Below, in pieces: positions 26,106-35,422 of a DNA stretch of 64,000 bases. The translations under genes were made by a program, and so were the position numbers. Every line of letters starts with the position of its first letter. Positions within the stretch are counted from its first letter, which is position 1. The DNA lies in contig CBDCGS010000011.1 in NCBI GenBank assembly GCA_965216915.1, forward strand, positions 248,001-312,000, read 5' to 3'. This DNA is from CBDCGS01 sp965216915 (GTDB lineage: Bacteria; Pseudomonadota; Alphaproteobacteria; UBA828). The notes under the pieces are model-generated. The model ran no database searches. It was not told the origin of the DNA and saw only the letters and a program-made list of their open reading frames with translations.

Positions 26106-28352
26106 CTATTCGGCCGCTTCGGGAAAAACCAGCACGCGCCGTGCTGGAAGATACACCGTCACGGTCGTGCCCTGGCCAAGCGTGCTTGCCACCGACACCT
26201 CGCCGCCATGGAGCCGGGTGAATGAGCGGACGAGCGCCAACCCAAGCCCCGTTCCTTCGTGGCGGCGGCTCAGCGAACCGTCGACCTGCGTGAAGGGCTC
26301 CAGCACATCGCTCAGCTGGTCGGCGGGGATGCCACAGCCGGTATCGGCCACCTCAATGCACGCCTCGCCGTTGGGCTCGACCGACGCGTTGAGAGCGATG
26401 CGGCCTCCGGCAGGAGTGAACTTGAGTGCGTTCGCAAGCAGGTTAAGCAAGATCTGCATGACGACTCGCTCGTCCGCGTGGACTGCGCGGAGCGGCGGCG
26501 TCACCACATGTTCGAGCGCGACCTCCGCGCGGTCGGCCTGCTCTTGCACCATGCGCCGGCTCGCGGCGAACAGTCCCTCCACGTCGACATCCCCTTCCGT
26601 AAGCTCGAACCGACCGGCTTCGACCTTCGAGAGGTCCAGGATGTCGTTCACGATCCGAAGCAGATGCCCGCCACTGTCGTGGATGTCTTTCGCGTATTGG
26701 AGATATTGCTCGGACCCGAGTGGGCCGAAGGCCTGCTGAAAGAGGATCTCCGAGAACCCCAGGATCGCGTTGAGCGGGGTGCGGAGCTCATGGCTCATGG
26801 ACGCGAGAAACTCGGTCTTAGCGCGGCTCGCTTGCTCCGCCTCTGCCTTGGCACGCTCGAGCGTGCTCTCGATGCGCTTGCGTTCGGTCAAATCGGTCAT
26901 ATGGATCAATACGACCGGCCGGCCGTCGATTTCGATGGCCGACGCCGAGAGCTCGACCGGGATCTCGGCGTCACGGGCCCGACAGGTCAGGGCGTCGGTA
27001 CGGCCGTTCCGCTCGGCGATGACCTGGTCGACGAAACGTGAAAGCTGTGAGTCGTTGAACAGCATGCCGCGCGGTGTCGTGGTGCCAAGCAGAACGCCCC
27101 GGTCGACCCCGAGCAACCGTGTGGCCTGTGGGTTCGTGTCGATCACCGCGTGAGTGGTGGGGTCGAGCAAGAGGATCGCGTCGTTGGAGCGCTCGAACAG
27201 TGTGCGAAACCGTGCCTCGCCTTCGCGCAGCGCGTCCTCGGCCTGCTTCCGCACCGTGATGTCCCGGAAGCTTGCGTGGTAGAGCGACTCGTCGCATCCC
27301 TCGTCGAACAGGCGGTTTGCACTGCAAAGGATGGTGCGCTGGGCGCCATTGCTCATCGTGACCGTGAGCTCCCTCACGAAGGGGCCGCGTTTGAGGATAT
27401 CGAACAGATCGGTATCGGCTGCACGACCCGACCCGTCGGGATCGGCGCCGATGATTACGGGTTCGCCCATGGTGATCTCGAATAGATCCCGTGCGGCCTT
27501 GTTGGCGTAGACGATCGCGCCGTCTTCTCCGTAGGCGACGATGCCATCGAGGCTGTTGTCCGTCATCGCCATGACCCGGGCCAAGGCGGCCCGTCGCGCG
27601 CTCGAGATGAATTTCATCAGGATGTTGATGCGCCGGACGATTTCGCCGAGTTCATCATTTCGCTGGCGTTCCGCCGTGAAGCGCTCCGGGTGCTCAGGGT
27701 CTTGGCTCGCCGCAATCAGATGCTCACGCAGGGCGAGGACAGGCGCCAGGACCAGGTGGCCCAAAATCAACACCGAGATCGCGGTGACGAAGGCCGAGAT
27801 CAGCAGCGTCAGGCCACCGATGCGATAGACGAACGACCACAATTTGCCATTCACGGCGCTCGCATCCGCGCGCACCGCGATGTCGTGCTGAAAACCGCTT
27901 TTTTCGGCCGGCCACAGGAACTCGAAACGCTCACCGTCGTCGACCCGGCGTTGGCGCGGCGCGCGATCGCGAAGCGCGGCCCGATTGAGCGTCGGCGCCT
28001 CGCCGAACACGCCGGCCGACCGGCCGGCCCGATCGAGGAACGCACCGCCGCGCAACGGCGTCCCGTCGAGCAGGGCGCTCAGGGTGCTACCGAGATTTGC
28101 CGGAGCGTCGGACCGGGCGGTTGCGGCAACCGCGGTCAGCCCCGCGACGGTTGTCTCCTCGATTCGCGAGAGAAGGTCACGCTCGTGGTTGCGCAACGAG
28201 GGGAGCAGGATGATCGCCTCGATCGCGAGAATGCTGAACAGGACCAAGAGGCCGATTCGCCAGCAAAGGCGGCAGCGCAGCAGTCGATGGTGATATGTTG
28301 CACTGAAGAATCCGGTACCCGGACGGGCCCGTGGCTGATCAGGGAGCGACAT
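26106..28352 (-). CDS. PAS-domain sensor histidine kinase
   Basis: 748-aa membrane kinase. TM1 (about 33-52), a periplasmic region, TM2 (about 178-203), HAMP, two PAS domains (about 260-385 and 386-505), HisKA with phospho-acceptor SMSHELRTPLN (about 520), and an HATPase domain with NLLANALKFT, DTGCGIP and GTGLGLALV. No receiver domain or response-regulator gene is adjacent, so it is an orphan. It is divergent from the DUF1111 gene over 46 bp. The signal is unknown. Confidence 0.92.
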   Translation of the reverse strand: MSLPDQPRARPGTGFFSATYHHRLLRCRLCWRIGLLVLFSILAIEAIILLPSLRNHERDLLSRIEETTVAGLTAVAATARSDAPANLGSTLSALLDGTPLRGGAFLDRAGRSAGVFGEAPTLNRAALRDRAPRQRRVDDGERFEFLWPAEKSGFQHDIAVRADASAVNGKLWSFVYRIGGLTLLISAFVTAISVLILGHLVLAPVLALREHLIAASQDPEHPERFTAERQRNDELGEIVRRINILMKFISSARRAALARVMAMTDNSLDGIVAYGEDGAIVYANKAARDLFEITMGEPVIIGADPDGSGRAADTDLFDILKRGPFVRELTVTMSNGAQRTILCSANRLFDEGCDESLYHASFRDITVRKQAEDALREGEARFRTLFERSNDAILLLDPTTHAVIDTNPQATRLLGVDRGVLLGTTTPRGMLFNDSQLSRFVDQVIAERNGRTDALTCRARDAEIPVELSASAIEIDGRPVVLIHMTDLTERKRIESTLERAKAEAEQASRAKTEFLASMSHELRTPLNAILGFSEILFQQAFGPLGSEQYLQYAKDIHDSGGHLLRIVNDILDLSKVEAGRFELTEGDVDVEGLFAASRRMVQEQADRAEVALEHVVTPPLRAVHADERVVMQILLNLLANALKFTPAGGRIALNASVEPNGEACIEVADTGCGIPADQLSDVLEPFTQVDGSLSRRHEGTGLGLALVRSFTRLHGGEVSVASTLGQGTTVTVYLPARRVLVFPEAAE

Positions 28353-28398
28353 CGGCTCGCGAAATTGATCTATGCCGGTGGCCCCGACGTCTTAGCCA

Positions 28399-29748
28399 AT
28401 GCCGATTTCGGAAAACTTAACGCTGTTCAAATCACCTCCGTTCGGGAAGCGGGCCTACGCCGTTGGGTGGGCGGTCGCCCTCGCGCTCGGCGCGGCTCTG
28501 TTCGGCGGCGGGACCTTGGCCGGCGAGCCGGCGCCGATCGATGGCCTCTCCGCCGCCGAGGCGGTGCGCTTTGCGGAAGGCCGCGCACTCTTCGCCACCT
28601 CTTGGCTGGCGCCGGCGTGGACGGACCGCCCCTTCGACGGTCTCGGCCCGACCTTCAATGCCCGGGCCTGCCTCTCTTGCCACCCCGAGAGCGGACGCGG
28701 CGGCGCCCCGGCACCCGGGCGGCCGCTCACGACGGTGCTGCTCAAGCTCGGAATCGATCGGGCCGCCGGGCAGGACCTTGCGCCGCATCCTGCCTATGGC
28801 CGCCAGCTCAACCCGCGCGCGGTCCCCGGCGTCCCACCCGAGGGCCAAGCCTTTGTGGAGTACCGCGCAACGGAGGCGACCCTTGCCGATGGCACGCGCC
28901 TTTCGCTGCGCCAACCAGCCTACGCGTTTTTTCGCCTCGCGTTCGGGCCGCTTGGCGACGCCACGGTTCTTTCGCCGCGCATCGCGCCGGCGCTCGCCGG
29001 ACTCGGGCTTCTCGAGGCCGTGCCGGAGGCGCGAATTCGGGCCCGCGCCGACCCGCACGACCGGAACGGCGACGGCATCTCCGGGCGCGCGCGCCTCGTC
29101 GAGGACCCCGAAACGGGCGTGCGCAAACTCGGGCGGTTCGGATGGAAAGCGGCGCAGCCGAGCCTTCGCGCACAAGCCGCCGCCGCATTCCACCAGGACA
29201 TGGGCGTCACCACGCCGCTCCACCCGGACGAGAATTGCCCCGACCCTCAGATCTTCTGCTTGAGCGCCGAGGAGGACCCGCATCCGGACGCGAACGCCGA
29301 CATGTTGGACGCCGTCACGCTCTATACACAGGCTCTTCCCGCGCCGCGCGCCGATGGGCTGCGCAATGATGACGGCGCGCGGGCCTTTCGCGACGCCGGG
29401 TGCGCGGCATGCCACACCCCGCTGCTCGAGACGGGTCCACACCCGCTCGCGGCGCTAAGTGGGCGCCGGGTCGCGGCCTACACCGACCTTCTCCTGCACG
29501 ACATGGGCCCCGGACTCGCGGATCGGCGGGGCGATGGCGCCGTCGCAGACCGGGAGTGGCGCACACCACCCTTGTGGGGGCTCCAGCAGGGCGATGCGGT
29601 GCCGTTTCTGCTTCACGACGGGCGCGCCCGCGGCTTCGCCGAGGCGATCCTCTGGCACGGGGGCGAGGGCGCCGCCGCCCGCGAGGCGTTTCGCGCCATG
29701 CCAGACGCGACACGCATGGCGCTTCTGGCCTTCCTCCGCAGCCTCTGA
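28399..29748 (+). CDS. Di-haem oxidoreductase family protein (DUF1111/DHOR)
   Basis: 449 aa, exported (hydrophobic VGWAVALALGAALFGGGTLA near residue 25). Two c-type haem motifs are visible, CLSCH (about 92) and CAACH (about 335), within GPTFNARACLSCHPESGRGG and the C-terminal LLLHDMGPGLADR, both typical of the DHOR group annotated as putative thiol oxidoreductase or peroxidase. There is no clear ribosome-binding site at ATG 28399, and an upstream in-frame stop rules out a longer form. No imelysin or iron-uptake partner is adjacent. Confidence 0.85.
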   Translation: MPISENLTLFKSPPFGKRAYAVGWAVALALGAALFGGGTLAGEPAPIDGLSAAEAVRFAEGRALFATSWLAPAWTDRPFDGLGPTFNARACLSCHPESGRGGAPAPGRPLTTVLLKLGIDRAAGQDLAPHPAYGRQLNPRAVPGVPPEGQAFVEYRATEATLADGTRLSLRQPAYAFFRLAFGPLGDATVLSPRIAPALAGLGLLEAVPEARIRARADPHDRNGDGISGRARLVEDPETGVRKLGRFGWKAAQPSLRAQAAAAFHQDMGVTTPLHPDENCPDPQIFCLSAEEDPHPDANADMLDAVTLYTQALPAPRADGLRNDDGARAFRDAGCAACHTPLLETGPHPLAALSGRRVAAYTDLLLHDMGPGLADRRGDGAVADREWRTPPLWGLQQGDAVPFLLHDGRARGFAEAILWHGGEGAAAREAFRAMPDATRMALLAFLRSL

Positions 29749-29792
29749 TTTCGCGCCGGGGCCCGCGGGGCCGGTCGCGTTTGATTCGTCTC

Positions 29793-29825
29793 TTGACATT
29801 CTTCGATAATTCAATAATTATCGAA
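29793..29825 (+). promoter_or_regulatory. arsR-arsI promoter with overlapping ArsR operator
   Basis: TTGACA (29793-29798), 17 bp, then AATTAT (29816-29821) gives a good sigma-70 promoter. A perfect 10-bp inverted repeat, TTCGATAATT (29802-29811) and AATTATCGAA (29816-29825), spans the spacer and -10 element, as expected for an ArsR operator. The predicted transcript start falls at or next to ATG 29828. Confidence 0.8.
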
Positions 29826-29827
29826 AT

Positions 29828-30172
29828 ATGGAAAAGACAATGGCACTGACGGCGCTCGGCGCTCTCGCCCACGAGACGCGGCTCGACATCTTTCGGACCC
29901 TGGTTCGCCAAGGGCCCAAGGGCCTTGCCGCCGGCGAAATCGGCGCCGCGCTCGGGATTGCGCCGACCACGCTTTCCTTTCATCTGTCGCAGCTCTCCCA
30001 TGCCGGGCTCGTGACCGCCCGGCGCGATGGCCGGTTCATCTACTACGCGGCGGCGTTTCCGGCGATCGGCGCGCTATTGCGTTACCTCGTCGAGGACTGC
30101 TGTCACGGCGTCGATCTCGGTGCCATCCGTCCCGTCGCCCCAAAACCCGATATTCAGGAGACCACACCATGA
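29828..30172 (+). CDS. arsR: ArsR-family arsenic-responsive repressor
   Basis: 114-aa winged helix: ALAHETRLDIFRTLV, the DNA-reading GIAPTTLSFHLSQLSHAGLV and wing ARRDGRFIYYAA. The C-terminal EDCCHG has vicinal cysteines, the type of As(III) site seen in some arsenic-sensing ArsR proteins. ATG 29828 would make the mRNA nearly leaderless; ATG 29840, with a weak GGAAAAG upstream, is the alternative. The stop overlaps the arsI start (ATGA). Confidence 0.9.
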   Translation: MEKTMALTALGALAHETRLDIFRTLVRQGPKGLAAGEIGAALGIAPTTLSFHLSQLSHAGLVTARRDGRFIYYAAAFPAIGALLRYLVEDCCHGVDLGAIRPVAPKPDIQETTP

Positions 30173-30648
30173 AACGCCTGCATGTTTTCGTGTCCGTCGA
30201 GAACCTCGATCGCTCGATCCAATTCTACGAGACTCTCTTCGGCGCCAAGCCGAGCGTGAAGGAGGCTGACTACGCCAAGTGGATGCTTGAGGACCCGCGG
30301 GTGAACTTCGCCATCGGCGCCGGCGCAGAGGCGGTCGGCATCGACCATGTCGGCATCCAAGCCGAGACAGAGGACGAGCTCGCCGAGATCGCCGTGCGGC
30401 TCAAGGCGGCGGGCGAGCCCCATCAGGACCAAACCGACGCGCATTGCTGCTACGCCCGGTCCGACAAGACGTGGGTCCTGGACCCGCAAGGCATCTATTG
30501 GGAAACCTTCCACACCAAGGGTTCGAGCACGCATTACGGCGAGGACAAGCGGGTCGCGATCGAGCCTGAGGTGGAGGCCTGCTGCGCGGCCGATACCGCC
30601 GCGAAGCGACGGGGCGAGGCGGCCTGCTGTGGACCGGCGGCCAGCTGA
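30169..30648 (+). CDS. arsI: ArsI/CadI-family C-As lyase (VOC dioxygenase)
   Basis: 159-aa Fe(II) dioxygenase cleaving carbon-arsenic bonds of trivalent organoarsenicals. The family's metal ligands appear as H5 (MKRLH), H60 (GIDHVG) and E112 (YWETF). The vicinal pair in HCCYARSDK (C93-C94) is the arsenic-binding site. The C-terminal tail has further CC pairs (EACCAAD, AACCGP). It is translationally coupled to arsR. No arsM, arsP or arsB follows. Confidence 0.9.
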   Translation: MKRLHVFVSVENLDRSIQFYETLFGAKPSVKEADYAKWMLEDPRVNFAIGAGAEAVGIDHVGIQAETEDELAEIAVRLKAAGEPHQDQTDAHCCYARSDKTWVLDPQGIYWETFHTKGSSTHYGEDKRVAIEPEVEACCAADTAAKRRGEAACCGPAAS

Positions 30649-30666
30649 CCCGCCGATCAGCTGGCC
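30639..30666. terminator. Hairpin spanning both stop codons of arsI and typA
   Basis: GGCCAGCTGA (30639-30648) and TCAGCTGGCC (30657-30666) form a perfect 10-bp inverted repeat with an 8-nt loop. Each arm ends in the stop codon of one of the convergent genes. A bidirectional terminator is likely, although there is no U-tract. Confidence 0.55.
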
Positions 30667-32477
30667 TTGCGCGCGCGAGCAGCCCGGCGGCGCATCGTCG
30701 GGTCGAGCTCGCGCTTGCGCAGGCGTATATGCGCCGGCGTGACCTCGACCAGCTCGTCGTCGGCGATGTAGGCGAGCGCGGCCTCGAGGCCAAGCTCCCG
30801 TGGCGGCGAAAGGCGCACCGCGTCGTCACGCCCAGCCGCGCGAAAGTTCGTGAGCTGCTTGGCCTTGAGCGGGTTGACGTCGAGATCGACGTCGCGCGCG
30901 TGCTCGCCAATGAGCATCCCGCGATAGACCGGCGTGCCCGGCACGATGAAAAGCTCGCCACGCTCCTCGAGATTCCAGAGCGCATAGGCCACGGCCTCGC
31001 CCCGCTCGCTCGACACCAAAACACCGTTGCGCCGGCCCGGCACTGAGCCCGCGTAGGGCTCATAGGCGCCGAAAACGCGATGCATCACGCCGGTGCCGCG
31101 GGTCGCGGTGAGCAGCTCGCCGTTGTAGCCGATGAGCCCGCGCGAGGGCCCGTGGAACAGAAGCCGCGTCTTGCCGAGGCCCGAGGGCGCCATGTCCACC
31201 AGAATCGCACGGCGCGGGGCGAGGGTGTTCACCACGTCGCCGATATGCGCCTCGTCGACGTCGATCTGAATGTCCTCCATCGGCTCGAGCGGCGCACCGC
31301 CGGCCGGATCGTCGCGCAGCAAGACCCGCGGCCGGCTCACCGAGAGCTCATAGCCCTCGCGACGCATGGTCTCGATGAGCACCGCGAGCTGCAGCTCCCC
31401 GCGCGCCGCGACCTCGAAGCTGTTTTCGTCCTCGGTCTCGCGCACCGTGATCGCGACATTGCCCTCGGCCTCGCGCGCGAGCCGTGCGCCAATCTCGCGC
31501 GACGTGAGATAGCTGCCGTCGGTACCGGCGAGCGGCGAATCATTCACCGAGAACACCATGGCGATCGTCGGCGGATCGACCGGCTCGGCATCGAGCGGGG
31601 TGTCGGCGGGCGGGAGCACCACCGTGTCGGCCACCGATGCGGACTTCAGGCCCGCGAGGCTCACGATCTCACCGGCGTCGGCGCGTTCCGTCGGCAGGCG
31701 CTGCAGCCCATGCGCGCGCAGCAGCTTCGTCACGCGCGCCTCCTCGACCTTGCAGCCGTCGCGGCGCAGCGCGATCGCGATGTCGTTGACGGCAATCGCC
31801 CCGGAGGTGACGCGGCCGGTGACCACGCGTCCGAGATAGGGATCGGATTCGATCAGGCTGACCAGCATGCGAAAGGGCCCCGGCGCGACTGTCGGGGGCG
31901 CCACATGCGCGGCGATCGTATCGAGCAAGGGCGCGAGATCGCTGCCCGCGCGCGCCTCGTCGAGCGAGGCCCAACCCGCGCGGGCGGAGGTGTAGACCAC
32001 CGGAAAGTCGAGCTGCGCATCGCTCGCACCCAGGGCGGCAAAGAGATCGAACACCGCCTCATGCACGACGTTCGGGCGCGCGTCCGGCCGATCCATCTTG
32101 CTGATTGCGACGATCGGCCGGAGCCCCAGCCGGAGCGCCTTGCCGACCACGAACTTGGTTTGGGGCATCGGCCCCTCCGCGGCATCCACGAGGACGAGCA
32201 CGCCGTCGACCATGCCCAACACACGCTCCACCTCGCCGCCGAAATCCGCGTGGCCGGGCGTGTCGACGATATTGATGCGCACACCGCGCCAGTCGATCGC
32301 CGTGGTCTTGGCGAGAATGGTGATGCCCCGTTCGCGCTCCAGATCACCACGATCGAGCGCACGCTCCTGCACGCGCTGGTTGCTGCGCACGAGGCCACTT
32401 TCGCGCAGCATGGCGTCGACCAGGGTCGTCTTGCCGTGGTCGACATGCGCGATGATCGCAATGTTGCGTAGCTCCAT
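30657..32477 (-). CDS. typA: Ribosome-associated GTPase TypA/BipA
   Basis: 606-aa translational GTPase related to EF-G that binds ribosomes under stress and helps large-subunit assembly. G1 AHVDHGKTT, G2 ERERGITI, G3 DTPGHADFGGEV and G4 SKMDRPDARP are present. The C-terminal part has the BipA-specific SRGLIGYNGELLTATRGTG. ATG 32477 is preceded by AAAGGG; the in-frame extension upstream is not homologous and is left out. Confidence 0.95.
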   Translation of the reverse strand: MELRNIAIIAHVDHGKTTLVDAMLRESGLVRSNQRVQERALDRGDLERERGITILAKTTAIDWRGVRINIVDTPGHADFGGEVERVLGMVDGVLVLVDAAEGPMPQTKFVVGKALRLGLRPIVAISKMDRPDARPNVVHEAVFDLFAALGASDAQLDFPVVYTSARAGWASLDEARAGSDLAPLLDTIAAHVAPPTVAPGPFRMLVSLIESDPYLGRVVTGRVTSGAIAVNDIAIALRRDGCKVEEARVTKLLRAHGLQRLPTERADAGEIVSLAGLKSASVADTVVLPPADTPLDAEPVDPPTIAMVFSVNDSPLAGTDGSYLTSREIGARLAREAEGNVAITVRETEDENSFEVAARGELQLAVLIETMRREGYELSVSRPRVLLRDDPAGGAPLEPMEDIQIDVDEAHIGDVVNTLAPRRAILVDMAPSGLGKTRLLFHGPSRGLIGYNGELLTATRGTGVMHRVFGAYEPYAGSVPGRRNGVLVSSERGEAVAYALWNLEERGELFIVPGTPVYRGMLIGEHARDVDLDVNPLKAKQLTNFRAAGRDDAVRLSPPRELGLEAALAYIADDELVEVTPAHIRLRKRELDPTMRRRAARARKAS

Positions 32478-32700
32478 GGCCCTTTCGGTGTCGCTGGGGG
32501 CGATTGCGTGCCGCGCGCCCAGCGGATAGAGTTCCGGTCCCCACGCGGCCAACTGCGGCCGCGGGCGGTGCCGAACGGTGGATCGGCCGGCCTTCTGGGG
32601 CACCGGCGGCGGGTGGAGATGCGGACGCGCCTCCTCCACTTGGCGAAGCCGCCCCTATACCGCAAGAGATGGGATGGAGCGAGGCTTTTTGAGGCCCCGA

Positions 32701-33534
32701 ATGCTGCCGCGTATGAAAGCTGCGAGGCCGACGCGAGAGGCACACCGACGTGGCGTGCGCTGGGCTCGGCGCGGCCTCCTGGCGGGCCTCCTCGCGGCGG
32801 CGATGATCGCCCACGCGCCGCGCGCCCACGGCGCCGACGAGATCCTGGTGTTTGCGGCGGCGAGCATGGCGGCTCCCATCGACGATGCCATCCGCGCCTT
32901 CGCGGCGGGCGCGGGCGCGCGGGTGCGCGGGGTCTATGCCGGCACCTCCACGCTCGCGCGCCAGATCGAGCAGGGCGCGCCTGCGAGCCTGTTCATCTCG
33001 GCGAACGAGGCATGGATGGACTATGTCGCCGAGCGCGGGCTCATCGAGGCGGCGAGCCGCGTGCGCTTGGTCGGCAATCGCCTCGTCCTCATCGCACCCG
33101 CCGACAGCGCGCTCCCGGACTCGCTCCGGCTCGATGACGATTGGGCGACGCTCGTGGGTGACCGGCGCCTCGCGGTGGGTGACCCGGCGCACGTCCCGGT
33201 CGGCATCTACACGGCCCAAGCGCTGCGCGCCCTCGGGCACTGGCCGGTGCTGCACAGCAAGCTCGCGCCCGCGGCCGATGTGCGTGGCGTGACGGCGCTG
33301 GTGGCGCGCGGCGAGGCGCCGCTCGGTGTGGTCTACGCCAGCGACCTCGGCTTGAGCGGCGCCGTGCGGGCCGTTGCGACGATCCCGAGCCACCTGCACG
33401 ACCCCATCACCTATTCGGCTGCCCTGATCGAGGGCGGCGCGTCGCCGCTCGCGCGGCGCTTCCTCGATTTCCTCTTGAGCCCCGAGGCGCGTGAGATCTT
33501 CGCGCGCCACGGCTTCACGACCGATCTGCCGTGA
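32701..33534 (+). CDS. modA: Molybdate ABC transporter substrate-binding protein
   Basis: 277-aa periplasmic molybdate/tungstate-binding protein. A signal sequence (GLLAGLLAAAMIAHAPRAHGA) precedes ILVFAAASMAAPIDDAI, with the serine that contacts the oxyanion. GVYAGTSTLARQIEQGAPASLFISA and VVYASDL are further ModA blocks. ATG 32701 has GAGG 6 nt upstream. It is the first gene of modABC. Confidence 0.93.
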   Translation: MLPRMKAARPTREAHRRGVRWARRGLLAGLLAAAMIAHAPRAHGADEILVFAAASMAAPIDDAIRAFAAGAGARVRGVYAGTSTLARQIEQGAPASLFISANEAWMDYVAERGLIEAASRVRLVGNRLVLIAPADSALPDSLRLDDDWATLVGDRRLAVGDPAHVPVGIYTAQALRALGHWPVLHSKLAPAADVRGVTALVARGEAPLGVVYASDLGLSGAVRAVATIPSHLHDPITYSAALIEGGASPLARRFLDFLLSPEAREIFARHGFTTDLP

Positions 33535-34226
33535 TGGGACTGACGCCGCTCGAGAACGAAGCGATCCTGCTCAGCCTCCGCGTCGCGGGATGGGCGGTGC
33601 TGGTGAGCCTGCCCCTCGGGATCGCGGTGGCGTGGCTCCTCGCACGCCATCGCTTTCCGGGGCACACGCTCCTCAATGGCCTGGTGCACATGCCGCTCGT
33701 TGTTCCACCCGTGGTGGTGGGCTACCTGCTGCTCCTGCTACTCGGGCGTAAGGGGCCGATCGGCAGCTGGCTCGACGATTGGTTCGGCGTAACCCTCGCG
33801 TTCACCTGGCAAGGTGCGGCGATCGCGGCCGCCGTCGTCTCGTTTCCACTCATGGTGCGCGCAATCCGTCTTTCGATCGAGGCGGTCGACGTGCGCCTCG
33901 AGGCCGCGGCCCGAACCCTCGGCGCGCCGCGCTATTGGGTGTTTGCGACGGTGAGCCTGCCTCTGATCGCCCCGGGCATCCTCACGGGCGTGATCCTCGC
34001 CTTCGCCCGCAGCCTCGGCGAGTTCGGCGCGACCATCACGTTCGTCTCCAACATCCCCGGCGAGACGCGCACGCTCCCGCTCGCCCTCTATGGCCTCACC
34101 CAGGTGCCGGGCGAGACCGACGGCGCGCTTCGGCTGATGATCATCTCGCTCGTGATCGCACTGGCCGCGCTCATCGCCTCGGAGCTCATCGCCCGGGCCG
34201 TGCGACGGCGATTGGCGGCCGGCTAA
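33534..34226 (+). CDS. modB: Molybdate ABC transporter permease
   Basis: 230-aa inner-membrane permease with about five helices and the cytoplasmic EAA loop AARTLGAPRYWVFATVSLPLIAPG, ending in SLGEFGATITFVSNIPGETRTLP, typical of ModB. The start is ATG 33534, sharing one base with the modA stop; GTG 33531 is possible. Its TAA overlaps the modC ATG (TAATG). Confidence 0.94.
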   Translation: MGLTPLENEAILLSLRVAGWAVLVSLPLGIAVAWLLARHRFPGHTLLNGLVHMPLVVPPVVVGYLLLLLLGRKGPIGSWLDDWFGVTLAFTWQGAAIAAAVVSFPLMVRAIRLSIEAVDVRLEAAARTLGAPRYWVFATVSLPLIAPGILTGVILAFARSLGEFGATITFVSNIPGETRTLPLALYGLTQVPGETDGALRLMIISLVIALAALIASELIARAVRRRLAAG

Positions 34227-35422
34227 TGCTCGCGATCGACGCCCGCAAGCGCCTTGGCGCCTTCGCGCTCGATATCGCGTTCGAGGCCGATGCCCGCGGC
34301 GTGGTCGCGCTCTTCGGCGCATCGGGGTCCGGCAAGACGACCACGGTCGACATGATCGCAGGCCTCGCCCGCCCCGATGAGGGCATGATCTCGTTGGACG
34401 GCGCGGTGCTCTTCGAGTCGTCGACGGGATCCCATGTGAAGCCCGAGAGACGGCGCATCGGCTATGTCTTCCAGGATGCACGCCTCTTTCCGCACATGAG
34501 CGTGCGCCGCAACCTTCTCTACGGCCGCCGGTTTGCCCCGCGCGCGGCCCGCCGTGTGGCATTGGACGACATCGTCGCGCTGCTCGGGCTCGACCGCTTG
34601 CTGCGGCGCCGGCCCGCGGGGCTTTCCGGCGGCGAGCGGCAGCGGGTGGCGATTGGCCGCGCCCTGTTGGCCGAGCCCGCGCTGCTCTTGATGGACGAGC
34701 CCCTGGCGTCGCTCGACGCATCCCGACGCAACGAGATCCTCGGTTATGTCGAGCGTCTGCGCGATGATATCGGGGTCCCGATCGTCTATGTCAGCCATTC
34801 GATCGATGAGGTGGCGCGCCTCGCCGGCACCATGGTCGTGCTCTCGGAGGGCCGCGTGGCCGCCGTCGGATCCACCGCCGACATCATGGCGCGCCTCGAT
34901 CTCGATCCTGTGGTCGCGGGCGATGACCCGAGCGCGCTCCTGCCCGTCGCCGTCGACGGGCACGACGATGCCTTCGCGCTCACGGCCCTCCGCTTGCCGG
35001 GGGGCGGCCGACTGCATGTCTCGCGCTTCGACGCGCCTCTGGGCCAACGCCTCCATGTGCGGATCAAGGCCCGCGATGTCGCCATCGCGACCGAGGAGCC
35101 GCGGGCGACCAGCGTGCTCAACGTGCTGCAAGGCCGCATCACCGATCGTGCCCCGATGGGTCAGGGCGCCGTCGACTTCGCGATCGATGTGGGCGCGCCG
35201 TTGCGGGCGCGGATCACCGCGCGCTCTGCGCACCAGCTCGGACTTGCGCCGGGTGACCCGGTGTTCGCGCTGATCAAGAGCGTCGCCATCGATTCGACTC
35301 GTGTCGGCGCCACCAGCCGCTTGTCAGGCCCCACCGAACCTGAGACCCTGCGCCAAGGTGCAACCGCCAAGGGAAGGAACAGCGATGGGATCGGCAACGC
35401 CAACCCAACTCATCGACAATGA
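34226..35422 (+). CDS. modC: Molybdate ABC transporter ATP-binding protein
   Basis: 398-aa ATPase. Walker A GASGSGKTT, Q-loop YVFQDARLFPHM, signature LSGGERQRVAIGRALL, Walker B LLLMDEPLASLD, switch VSHSIDE. A C-terminal molybdate-binding TOBE domain (about residues 290-355) follows. After it, about 40 polar residues form a tail whose end overlaps the next gene by 38 nt. No ModE gene is adjacent. Confidence 0.95.
   Translation: MLAIDARKRLGAFALDIAFEADARGVVALFGASGSGKTTTVDMIAGLARPDEGMISLDGAVLFESSTGSHVKPERRRIGYVFQDARLFPHMSVRRNLLYGRRFAPRAARRVALDDIVALLGLDRLLRRRPAGLSGGERQRVAIGRALLAEPALLLMDEPLASLDASRRNEILGYVERLRDDIGVPIVYVSHSIDEVARLAGTMVVLSEGRVAAVGSTADIMARLDLDPVVAGDDPSALLPVAVDGHDDAFALTALRLPGGGRLHVSRFDAPLGQRLHVRIKARDVAIATEEPRATSVLNVLQGRITDRAPMGQGAVDFAIDVGAPLRARITARSAHQLGLAPGDPVFALIKSVAIDSTRVGATSRLSGPTEPETLRQGATAKGRNSDGIGNANPTHRQ

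Noticed and set aside
35385..35422. Frameshift at the end of modC
   Set aside because: The overlap is explained by a separate cupin gene with its own ribosome-binding site; the ModC TOBE domain is already complete.
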